Origin: CAUZJO01 sp963580245
GTDB taxonomy: Bacteria > Sumerlaeota > Sumerlaeia > MVZB01
NCBI GenBank assembly: GCA_963580245.1
Contig: CAUZJO010000184.1
Coordinates: 1 to 6,965, forward strand
Length of the DNA stretch: 6,965 nt
Direction: 5' to 3'
Positions 1-5,105 of the stretch are shown here, piece after piece. Under the pieces are notes generated by a model. That model worked only from the letters and a program-made list of their open reading frames with translations, searched no databases and was not told where the DNA came from. The number at the start of each line of letters is the position of its first letter. Within the stretch, counting starts at the first letter, position 1. A program made the position numbers and the translations under genes.

Positions 1-441
1 GCGACCAACGGCAACGCCGCCCATGTGACCGCCGGCGGCGTTTGGACCAACGGTTCGGACCGCAACTCGAAGCAGGACTTCGAGCAGGTCGATCGGCGCG
101 AGCTTCTTGAGAAGGTCGCGGGGCTGCCGGTCACGCAATGGCGCTACAAGGGCGAACCCGAAACCGTGAGCCACATCGGCCCGATGGCGCAGGACTTCAT
201 GGCAACGTTCGGCCTCGGGGCGAGCGAGCGCCATATCGGCACGCTCGACGCCGAAGGTGTCGCCCTGGTTGCCATCCAGGGGCTTTATGACGTGATGAAG
301 GCCGAAATTGAGGCGAAGGACACGCAAATCGAGGCGCTGGAGGCTCGCTTGGCGGCGCTTGAAGGAGCGTTCCAAGCGGAGGAGCGTCCTTCGGTCGATG
401 TCACTAACCTCAAAAGGAAGTCGATTTTGGTGGAACGTTGA
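1..441 (+). CDS. S74 peptidase / intramolecular chaperone domain protein, C-terminal part (5' end outside window)
   Basis: The frame is open from the first base, so this is the C-terminal 146 residues of a longer protein. The piece matches the S74 'chaperone of endosialidase' domain: GVWTNGSDRNSK at residues 13-24, a hydrophobic LPVTQWRY stretch near 43-50, HIGPMAQDF near 57-65, and D-A-E-G-V-A-L-V-A-I-Q-G-L-Y near 83-96. In this family the domain guides trimerisation of an elongated fibre or surface protein and then cuts itself off at a conserved Ser-Asp bond. Ser19/Asp20 with Lys24 are the matching residues here. Residues ~97-121 form a heptad-like coiled coil, as usual after the domain. 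S74 domains occur in phage tail spikes, but also in many bacterial surface proteins. No other phage gene is visible, so a cellular surface protein is at least as likely. What precedes the domain cannot be seen. Confidence 0.85.
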   Translation, partial: ATNGNAAHVTAGGVWTNGSDRNSKQDFEQVDRRELLEKVAGLPVTQWRYKGEPETVSHIGPMAQDFMATFGLGASERHIGTLDAEGVALVAIQGLYDVMKAEIEAKDTQIEALEARLAALEGAFQAEERPSVDVTNLKRKSILVER

Positions 442-477
442 CACCCCCACCCCCTCCGCGAGCCGGGACTCCGACTA

Positions 478-516
478 CCCCGCCACCCCTACCTTTTCGT
501 GGGGAGGGGTGTGGGG
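478..516. other. GC-rich hairpin just downstream of the S74 gene
   Basis: CCCC (478-481) and CACCCCT (484-490) can pair with AGGGGTG (505-511) and GGGG (513-516), with a loop containing CTTTTC. It lies 37 bases after the S74 stop codon and could slow or end that transcript. There is no T-tract after it, so I do not call it an intrinsic terminator. Confidence 0.3.
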
Positions 517-525
517 TCCTCCGCC

Positions 526-689
526 GCGAACAACTTCACCCGACCCTCCGAGCCGAGCCCCGCGCGACCGCCGGCACGCACCGAAGGGTGGACAAAGAAA
601 GGCCCCGGTGAGGGGTTCCTCAGCCGGGGCAAGAATGTTTCCGGAATGTTTCCGGGAACGGGGCCGGAATCGAGCCCGAACGGAGGCGG
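526..689 (+). repeat. ~164-bp repeat, copy 1 (inverted partner at 4677-4839)
   Basis: This stretch recurs on the opposite strand at 4677-4839. By hand alignment there are about 8 substitutions and one single-base gap, roughly 95% identity. Bases 617-672 are identical in the two copies. Weaker similarity may extend left to about 513. The repeat contains an intrinsic-terminator hairpin (602-630) and an 11-bp tandem duplication, GAATGTTTCCG, at 633-643 and 644-654. No plausible protein is encoded. Both copies sit next to tRNA-Arg sequence, copy 1 about 60 bp from the detached tRNA fragment and copy 2 about 70 bp upstream of the intact gene. It may be a dispersed intergenic repeat of this genome, or the end sequence of an integrative element. 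Confidence 0.85.
593..630 (-). terminator. Intrinsic terminator inside repeat copy 1
   Basis: Read on the minus strand, a 12-bp stem (GCCCCGG/CCGGGGC plus TGAGG/CCTCA, with one bulged base) closes a four-base loop. It is followed by CTTTCTTTG at 601-593. Transcription coming leftwards from the tRNA fragment at 800-752 would end here. This may be the original terminator of the tRNA-Arg gene, now separated from it by the island. Confidence 0.6.
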
Positions 690-695
690 TATTGG

Positions 696-729
696 GGTTT
701 TATGGCATCACGTGATGTGGCATAAAACC
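696..729. promoter_or_regulatory. 34-nt imperfect palindrome with a perfect 12-bp core
   Basis: The arms GGTTTTATG (696-704) and CATAAAACC (721-729) enclose CATCACGTGATG (706-717), a perfect palindrome. Only the bases between core and arms break the symmetry. It lies between repeat copy 1 and the tRNA fragment. It could be an operator for a dimeric protein, a recombination-related site, or a cruciform or terminator-like hairpin. The + strand side is followed by T-rich sequence at 730-748. The function is not known to me. Confidence 0.5.
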
Positions 730-751
730 ATTGATTTCATTGGGTTTTTCG

Positions 752-800
752 TGGCGCGCCCGGCAGGGCTCGAACCTGCAACCCCCGGCTTAGAAGGCCG
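752..800 (-). pseudogene. Detached 3' part of tRNA-Arg (candidate att site)
   Basis: These 49 bases align without gaps to 4533-4581, the 3' part of the intact tRNA-Arg(TCT) gene, with 44 of 49 identical. On the minus strand they contain the anticodon loop CTTCTAA, the 3' half of the anticodon stem, a GGGTT variable loop, a perfect T-stem (GCAGG/CCTGC), the acceptor 3' strand CGGGCGC, discriminator G and encoded CCA. The D-arm and 5' acceptor strand are missing, so it cannot make a tRNA. Such a fragment, in the same orientation and on the 3' side of the gene, is the usual trace of site-specific integration into a tRNA. A decayed tandem tRNA duplicate is the main alternative. Confidence 0.8.
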
Positions 801-847
801 TTTCATGGGCATTGATTCTATTGGGCTTACGAACCGCAAAACCAACG

Positions 848-913
848 CTTTGAACGCTCAAGACACGCTGGGCACACGTTTAGCACACGCTGAGGACACG
901 CTGGGCACACGCT
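848..913 (-). repeat. Tandem 11-bp iterons, five units plus a decayed sixth
   Basis: On the minus strand, starting at 913, successive 11-mers read AGCGTGTGCCC, AGCGTGTCCTC, AGCGTGTGCTA, AACGTGTGCCC and AGCGTGTCTTG. A sixth, degraded unit (AGCGTTCAAAG) covers 858-848. The core A-(G/A)-C-G-T-G-T recurs exactly every 11 bp, about one DNA helix turn, so bound proteins would line up on one face. The array starts 48 bp inside the tRNA fragment and ends about 160 bp before the SagB-like gene. Arm-type binding sites of a tyrosine recombinase or an operator array for the downstream gene are both possible. It is too short and lacks spacers for CRISPR. Confidence 0.7.
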
Positions 914-952
914 CAGATTTTGAACTTTTTTGAACTCCTCATTCGGACGAAA

Positions 953-980
953 TTGCCTCCCCAGCCGCATAACCTATAGG
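953..980 (+). promoter_or_regulatory. Weak candidate promoter for the SagB-like gene
   Basis: TTGCCT (953-958) and TATAGG (975-980) are separated by 16 bp, a loose sigma-70-like arrangement about 90 bp before the start codon at 1071. The match is imperfect and many bacteria of this type use other promoter forms, so this is only a suggestion. Confidence 0.2.
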
Positions 981-1070
981 TCTTCCTATCCACTCCTCCC
1001 GGTTACCGCGCTTTTTGCTCTTGAAAGAAATTTCGCTTCACGCTCTGTCCCGGAACGAATAAGCTGAAGC

Positions 1071-2729
1071 ATGAGCACGCTGATCTCGACAGGTCTTCTT
1101 CCACGCGTGATCGAGTATCACGATCGAACGAAGCATCACTTTAACCGACACGCACGAAGCCTCGGTTATCTAGATTGGGCGACGCAGCCCGATCCTTTTC
1201 GACGATTCGAGGGGGCTCCGCTGATTCCGTTGCGCCGCTCCGACTTGAGCGACTCTCCCCCTTATGGTGCAATCTTTGATTCTGCCTCGATTGCGCCGTC
1301 TCAATTGAACGAAAATAGCATTTCACGATTCTTTTTCGACGCCTTGGCCCTTTCGGCATGGAAGGCGTTCCAGGGCACGCAGTGGTCACTGCGGATCAAT
1401 CCGTCGAGCGGAAATCTGCATCCGACCGAGGCCTATCTCGTCACCGGATCCATCGAGGGACTTCATAACAAACCCGCCGTTTATCACTACGCGCCCAAGG
1501 AACATGGGCTCGAACTGCGATCCGAGATCGAACCCGAAGCTTGGCGCCGCCTGATGGCGTTGGCACCGGAAGGAAGTTTTCTCTTCGGACTCACGTCAAT
1601 CCACTGGCGGGAGGCTTGGAAATATGGAGAGCGGGCCTTCCGTTATTGCCAGCACGACGTTGGACACGCAATCGGCACGTTGCGCATTTCCGCCGCGTTG
1701 CTGGGGTGGGAGGCACGTTTGATCGAGGATGTTACCGACGATGAGATCGCCCGTTTGCTCGGTGTCGAAACGCAAAGCGGTCCAGAACAAGAGTTTCCCG
1801 AATGCCTCGGCATCGTCCTCCCGAGGGGTGCAAGCCCCAAGCGATTCTCACTCGATAGTGATGCGATCGAGTCAATCAGCGCAGGCGGCTGGCTCGGCCG
1901 GCCCAACGAACTGAGTCCGGCACACGTCCCTTGGGAAGTCATCGATGAAGTAACCGAGGCGACATCGAAGCCGCGCGCCCAAGTAAACATCGGGGCGCAT
2001 TCTCGCTCAAAGCGCCCTGCCCTCCACTCGCTTCCAGAACGGGAGGATCATGACGAGCCTCGCGCGCGCCGACTCATCCATCAACGGAGAAGCGCAGTTT
2101 CGATGGATGGAAGCACCTCAATCTCAAAAACTACTTTTTATCGGATGCTAGACCGGACGATCCCGCGCCCGGCGACTGCCCCCTTCGACATCCTCCCAAG
2201 GTCGCCTAAAATCGATTTATTCCTATTCGTACATCGTATCGACTCGCTGTCTCCCGGCCTCTACGTCCTTCTCCGCGATTCAACGCGAATGGCAGCGTTC
2301 CAGACTGCGACCCACGACCGCTTTCGGTGGGAGAAGCCGCCGGATTGTCCGGAATGGATATCGCTCTATCTACTCGAAGAAGGCGACGTTCGTCAGATGG
2401 CGGGAGCATTGGCTTGCGGGCAGGCGATCGCCGCCGACGGAGCATTCAGCCTTGGCATGATTGCCGAATTTGAGCCAACGCTGGCTGAATACGGCCCGTG
2501 GTTTTACCGGCGTCTGTTTTGGGAAAGCGGGCTTGTCGGTCAGCTGCTTTATCTCGAAGCCGAGTCCGCAGGGGTGCAATCGACGGGCATTGGCTGTTTC
2601 CTGGATAACCCAGTCCATGATGTACTTGGCTTTGAGAATCATCAGTTTCAGAGCCTGTATCATTTCACTATCGGCGGAGCAGTCGTTGACGAACGACTGA
2701 CGACGCTGCCGGCTTATGAGGACTCCTGA
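1071..2729 (+). CDS. SagB-like double nitroreductase-fold FMN oxidoreductase
   Basis: This 552-residue protein carries two nitroreductase-like halves. The first half has the SagB signature NPSSGNLHPTEAYLV (residues 110-124) and WREAWKYGERAFRYCQHDVGH (about 179-199), which in this family line the FMN pocket. The second half begins near Q338-R-R-S-A and ends with TGIGCF and a YHFTIGG-like segment close to the C-terminus, again typical of the fold. Known SagB proteins oxidise azolines to azoles in thiazole/oxazole peptide toxins. Many stand-alone two-domain relatives, like this one, have no assigned substrate. No cyclodehydratase or precursor peptide is nearby. There is no signal peptide, so it should be cytoplasmic. 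The ATG at 1071 has only a weak AAGCTGAAG upstream. The amidohydrolase follows on the same strand after 150 bp, so they may share a transcript. The family call is firm; the reaction is unknown. Confidence 0.85.
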   Translation: MSTLISTGLLPRVIEYHDRTKHHFNRHARSLGYLDWATQPDPFRRFEGAPLIPLRRSDLSDSPPYGAIFDSASIAPSQLNENSISRFFFDALALSAWKAFQGTQWSLRINPSSGNLHPTEAYLVTGSIEGLHNKPAVYHYAPKEHGLELRSEIEPEAWRRLMALAPEGSFLFGLTSIHWREAWKYGERAFRYCQHDVGHAIGTLRISAALLGWEARLIEDVTDDEIARLLGVETQSGPEQEFPECLGIVLPRGASPKRFSLDSDAIESISAGGWLGRPNELSPAHVPWEVIDEVTEATSKPRAQVNIGAHSRSKRPALHSLPEREDHDEPRARRLIHQRRSAVSMDGSTSISKTTFYRMLDRTIPRPATAPFDILPRSPKIDLFLFVHRIDSLSPGLYVLLRDSTRMAAFQTATHDRFRWEKPPDCPEWISLYLLEEGDVRQMAGALACGQAIAADGAFSLGMIAEFEPTLAEYGPWFYRRLFWESGLVGQLLYLEAESAGVQSTGIGCFLDNPVHDVLGFENHQFQSLYHFTIGGAVVDERLTTLPAYEDS

Positions 2730-2783
2730 AAAGCGTAAGGCAGCCGGTCGAAGACTCTCCACTTCGCAATCTGTCATACCACT

Positions 2784-2861
2784 GACTTCATTGAAGTCGC
2801 AGCTGCGACCGTCTAAGATTTAGCAACGCGAAGGCGCGGTTTCACTGGGTTCAGATCTTAG
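2784..2861. promoter_or_regulatory. Cluster of palindromes between the SagB-like and amidohydrolase genes
   Basis: Three symmetric elements lie in the 150-bp gap. GACTTC-ATT-GAAGTC occupies 2784-2798. It overlaps a perfect 14-bp palindrome, GTCGCAGCTGCGAC, at 2796-2809. CTAAGAT (2813-2819) can pair with ATCTTAG (2855-2861) across a 35-base loop. The first two are mutually exclusive as hairpins because they share GTC. None is followed by a T-tract, so a leader-RNA structure or an operator for the amidohydrolase is more likely than an intrinsic terminator. Confidence 0.4.
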
Positions 2862-2879
2862 CACTCTATAGGACCGTTC

Positions 2880-3788
2880 ATGATATTCGACGCTCACGCT
2901 CATCTTTTCAGCCGGGATTTCTTTTCGAGACTACTAAAGCAAAAGACCGGCAACGATCCCTCAGAGGACGATCTCAGGAGAGTATTCGAGGCGCTGGATC
3001 TGGAGCTTCCGCCGCACGATCTCGCGGAACATGCTTCGAAATGGGTTGAAGAGCTGGATGTCCACAATGTCGATCGAATGGTTTTGTTCACGAGCCTTCC
3101 CGGGGAACAAGTCGCGGTGGCGGAAGCGGTCAGGGCACACCCGGACCGACTGGCGGGGTATACGATGGTGGATCCGCACGCGGCCGGTGCCCTGGAGATC
3201 GCCCGTCGCGACATTACCGAGTTGGACTTGAGGGGAATGGAGCTGTTTCCCGCGATGCATCGGTTCGACCCGTCGGATCCGGACCTCACTTCCCCGATTT
3301 ATGAACTGGCCGAGGAACTGGGGGTGCCAGTCTTCTGCCATGTGGGCATCTTGAGAGTCCGACTGAGAGAGCTTCTCGGTCTGCCGAGTCCGTTCGACGC
3401 GCGCTTCAGCAACCCTGCTCTTCTTCATTGCGCCGCGGCTGATCATCCGGGCGTTCGCTTTATCATCCCTCATTTTGGTTGTGGGTTCCTGCGGGAAGCC
3501 GCTTTCCTCGGCCTTCAATGTCCCAATGTCTATATTGACACATCCAGCTCGAATGGTTGGATGGAGCTTCTTCCCAATCCGATAACACTCACGCGCTGCC
3601 TGGAAGTCTGCCTGGCAACGTTTGGCCCTGATCGCATCCTGTTTGGCACCGACAGCAGCGTTTTCCCCAGAGGGTATCGCGTTGACGTTCTCCAATGCCT
3701 GCTCGATGCGTTCAGTAAACTGGATCTGGACGAAGCAACCCGAAGCAAGATTCTCGGGGGTAACCTGTGCAGAGTTCTCTCACGGTGA
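2880..3788 (+). CDS. Amidohydrolase-2 family (TIM-barrel) metal-dependent hydrolase
   Basis: The 302-residue protein has the metal-ligand pattern of the amidohydrolase superfamily. D4-A-H6-A-H8 forms strand 1, H154 lies in FCHVG, H198 in IIPHFG and D258 in FGTDSS. The length and the NVYIDTSSS and DRILFGTDSS segments match the amidohydrolase-2 branch, which includes decarboxylases and lactone or amide hydrolases. The exact substrate cannot be read from sequence. All expected ligand positions are present, so it should be active. There is no signal peptide, so it is probably cytoplasmic. The ATG at 2880 is preceded by AGGA at 2870-2873, six bases upstream, a modest ribosome binding site. It lies 150 bp behind the SagB-like gene on the same strand and faces the rhodanese gene with 179 bp between stops. 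No clear terminator is seen in that gap. Confidence 0.85.
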   Translation: MIFDAHAHLFSRDFFSRLLKQKTGNDPSEDDLRRVFEALDLELPPHDLAEHASKWVEELDVHNVDRMVLFTSLPGEQVAVAEAVRAHPDRLAGYTMVDPHAAGALEIARRDITELDLRGMELFPAMHRFDPSDPDLTSPIYELAEELGVPVFCHVGILRVRLRELLGLPSPFDARFSNPALLHCAAADHPGVRFIIPHFGCGFLREAAFLGLQCPNVYIDTSSSNGWMELLPNPITLTRCLEVCLATFGPDRILFGTDSSVFPRGYRVDVLQCLLDAFSKLDLDEATRSKILGGNLCRVLSR

Positions 3789-3967
3789 GTGGTCCGTCCC
3801 GTCCACCCGATGCTGATACAACGCCGTATCCTCACCTGTCTGCCAAAATGTCCAATGGGGTCCTGCGCGAATGCGTCGTGCACCAGCTGAGTTCAAAGGC
3901 ATGGAAAGGCCGGGCCGGGAGGCTGTCCGACCCACGCGGTGGACACGATTGGAAGTGCATCGATCTT

Positions 3968-4330
3968 TCACTCTTGGACCCGGTTTCCACATTCGACCCA
4001 CCCGGCGAAACCCCCGTCCAATGAGGCTACGTTTGTGTATCCCATGGTTTGCAACACCTGGGCCGCGAGTGCCGACCGGTATCCTCCTCCGCAGTAGAGG
4101 ACGATCTCAGCGCCGGGGTCGGGTATGGCCTTCGACGCATCGCGTTCGAGAATACCTCGGCCAAGATGAATCGCCCCCGGCAAGTGACCTCTCTCCCACT
4201 CGGTGTCTTCACGCACATCCACCAGGACGAAGTGATCTCCTGAATCAATCCTGGCCTTCACGGACTCTGTCGTGACTTCGCGAATTATACTCTTGGCTTC
4301 AGTGACGAGATCCTCGAATGTTTTGCCCAT
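3968..4330 (-). CDS. Single-domain rhodanese (sulfurtransferase)
   Basis: With the start at 4330 the product is 120 residues, the usual size of a free-standing rhodanese. Family landmarks are LVDVRE (36-41), GHLPGAIHLGRG (48-59), the active-site loop C80-GGGYR-S86 and DGGFAGW (105-111). Cys80 would carry the persulfide in transferring sulfane sulfur from a donor such as thiosulfate to an acceptor. The six-residue loop is that of sulfur-transfer rhodaneses rather than of Cdc25-type phosphatases. No signal peptide or membrane segment is present, so it is cytoplasmic. An in-frame ATG 24 codons upstream (4402) is possible. GGAGG eight bases before 4330 decides the shorter start, and the extra residues would be encoded by a hairpin. 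It faces the amidohydrolase gene. A functional link to the other two enzymes is only inferred from their being within the same tRNA-bounded interval. Confidence 0.92.
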   Translation of the reverse strand: MGKTFEDLVTEAKSIIREVTTESVKARIDSGDHFVLVDVREDTEWERGHLPGAIHLGRGILERDASKAIPDPGAEIVLYCGGGYRSALAAQVLQTMGYTNVASLDGGFAGWVECGNRVQE

Positions 4331-4338
4331 GGAAATGT

Positions 4339-4343
4339 CCTCC
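4339..4343 (-). promoter_or_regulatory. Ribosome binding site that fixes the rhodanese start
   Basis: On the minus strand GGAGG lies eight bases before the ATG at 4330. It is the strongest Shine-Dalgarno sequence seen in the window and supports the 120-residue form over the longer 144-residue reading. Confidence 0.75.
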
Positions 4344-4367
4344 GACGTACAGATTACTGTCAAGTTA

Positions 4368-4387
4368 GATCTGCCTCGCGGCAGATC
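4368..4387 (-). promoter_or_regulatory. Leader hairpin with GCGA tetraloop upstream of rhodanese
   Basis: On the minus strand GATCTGCC-GCGA-GGCAGATC gives a perfect 8-bp stem closed by a GNRA-type tetraloop, ending 37 bases before the rhodanese ATG. As DNA it is also a 20-bp dyad that a dimeric regulator could bind. A loose promoter upstream (TTGGCT at 4435-4430, TATGCT at 4414-4409, 15-bp spacer) would place the hairpin in the mRNA leader. Whether it stabilises the message or regulates it cannot be told. Confidence 0.45.
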
Positions 4388-4532
4388 CACTCCGTAGCGC
4401 ATACCCTAAGCATACCAGAGATCTCGAACAGCCAACATCGGTCTCCACGTGAGCGCCCGTCCGCCACAGCGTCGCAAGCGCTACCGAGACGCGTAAGCCC
4501 TATGAAACCAAGAGATGTGGGGATGGTTTGAA

Positions 4533-4609
4533 TGGCGCGCCCGGGAGAACTCGAACCTGCAACAGCCGGCTTAGAAGGCCGGTGCTCTATCCAGTTGAGC
4601 TACGGGCGC
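4533..4609 (-). tRNA. tRNA-Arg (anticodon TCT) with encoded CCA
   Basis: The minus strand folds into a 77-nt cloverleaf including CCA. The acceptor is GCGCCCG/CGGGCGC, the D-stem GCTC/GAGC with loop AACTGGATA, the anticodon stem CCGGC/GCCGG with loop CTTCTAA, and the variable loop CTGTT. The T-loop is TTCGAGT. Anticodon TCT reads AGA and AGG arginine codons. The T-stem is odd: GCAGG faces TCTCC, giving a C-C mismatch at 50-64 and a G-U pair at the normally invariant 53-61. The detached fragment at 752-800 keeps the perfect stem. All other arms are intact, so it may still be expressed, possibly with reduced stability. Confidence 0.9.
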
Positions 4610-4625
4610 CCGTGACCTAAATTCA

Positions 4626-4653
4626 ATGGTATCAAGGCCCCAGTAAGAGTCAA
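4626..4653 (-). promoter_or_regulatory. Likely promoter of the tRNA-Arg gene
   Basis: On the minus strand TTGACT (4653-4648) and TACCAT (4631-4626) are separated by 16 bp, and the -10 box ends 16 bases before the mature tRNA 5' end. This is a normal spacing for a tRNA promoter with a short leader. It lies between the tRNA and repeat copy 2. Confidence 0.45.
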
Positions 4654-4676
4654 AGCAATATCGAAATTCGCCGGTT

Positions 4677-4839
4677 CCGCCTCCGTTCGGGCCCGATTCC
4701 GGCCCCGTTCCCGGAAACATTCCGGAAACATTCTTGCCCCGGCTGAGGACCCCCTCACCGGGGCCTTTCTTCGTCCGCCCTTCGGTGCGTGCTGGCGGTG
4801 GCGCGGGCTCGGCTCGGTGGGTCGGGTGAGGTTGTTCGC
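4677..4839 (-). repeat. ~164-bp repeat, copy 2 (inverted partner at 526-689)
   Basis: This is the reverse-oriented partner of 526-689, about 95% identical by hand alignment, with the terminator hairpin and the 11-bp tandem pair (4712-4722 and 4723-4733 on the + strand) conserved. It stops 23 bp short of the tRNA promoter's -35 box. Together the two copies form a long inverted repeat around the whole tRNA-bounded interval. Confidence 0.85.
4736..4771 (+). terminator. Intrinsic terminator inside repeat copy 2
   Basis: GCCCCGG and TGAGG (4736-4748, one bulged C) pair with CCTCA and CCGGGGC (4753-4764), followed by CTTTCTT. It acts on rightward transcripts, so the two repeat copies terminate transcription leaving the island on either side. 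Confidence 0.55.
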
Positions 4840-5105
4840 CACCGAGACCCCCTCCATCCCTAGAATCCAAGTAGGGGGGGCGGGCCGGTGGGACTCCTGG
4901 CCCTCAAAATTTTTATTTCCGTGGGCGACCTTCAGACATAGGCGCACGGCGGTAAACGCTGCTAGGGCGTGTATGGGCGGTTGGGCGCGAATTCCTGCGC
5001 GATCAGCCCAAGTTGTGATAGGCCCAAGCGGTGTCAATAGCGATCATGCGGAATCTCAGCGATGCAAAGAATCTAAATTCGTTAGGCCGTAAAGGTGGAA
5101 ACCGA
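4840..5105. other. Intergenic stretch without a recognised feature
   Basis: Open frames crossing this region read through the tRNA and repeat and look random. Apart from a G-run near 4873-4879 and an AT-rich patch at 4907-4918, I see no RNA gene, promoter or repeat that I could defend. The ribosome binding site AAAGGTGG at 5091-5098 belongs to the next gene. Confidence 0.5.

Larger units (their letters stand above)
752..4581. mobile_element. Putative tRNA-Arg-bounded integrated island (no integrase visible)
   Basis: The interval is bounded by direct copies of the tRNA-Arg 3' part (752-800 and 4533-4581), 3,781 bp apart. The intact gene lies at the edge expected after integration into its 3' end. 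Inside are a SagB-like oxidoreductase, an amidohydrolase and a rhodanese. Short 11-bp iterons lie just inside the left edge. I see no integrase, excisionase, relaxase or replication gene. It therefore resembles a remnant, or a cis-mobilisable element that borrows a recombinase. The element reading is an inference from the att-like geometry; the duplication itself is directly seen. Confidence 0.45.

Noticed and set aside
1..441. Prophage tail-fibre region
   Set aside because: S74 domains are also common in bacterial surface proteins, and no other phage structural, lysis or replication gene is visible.
308..715. 135-codon + strand frame overlapping the S74 gene end
   Set aside because: It is a shifted frame of the S74 gene with an Arg-rich composition and then runs through the non-coding repeat.
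848..913. CRISPR array
   Set aside because: The 11-bp units are contiguous with no spacers, much too short for CRISPR repeats, and no cas gene is present.
499..933. 144-codon + strand frame across the repeat, the tRNA fragment and the iterons
   Set aside because: Its translation contains ARPAGLEPATPG, the typical false peptide produced by reading a tRNA 3' end in antisense, and a periodic DTLGTR pattern that simply reflects the 11-bp iterons.
1071..2729. Thiazole/oxazole-modified peptide (TOMM) biosynthesis cluster
   Set aside because: Only the SagB-like protein is present; no YcaO cyclodehydratase, precursor peptide or exporter can be found in the window.
2961..3695. 244-codon minus-strand frame opposite the amidohydrolase
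   Set aside because: It is antisense to a gene with clear catalytic motifs and has no recognisable domain.
3789..3967. Bidirectional terminator between the convergent amidohydrolase and rhodanese genes
   Set aside because: I found no stable stem followed by a T-tract on either strand in this gap.
4571..4870. 99-codon minus-strand frame ending in VAQLDRAPAF
   Set aside because: The ending is the classic false translation of a tRNA 5' region; the rest lies in the inverted repeat and its terminator.
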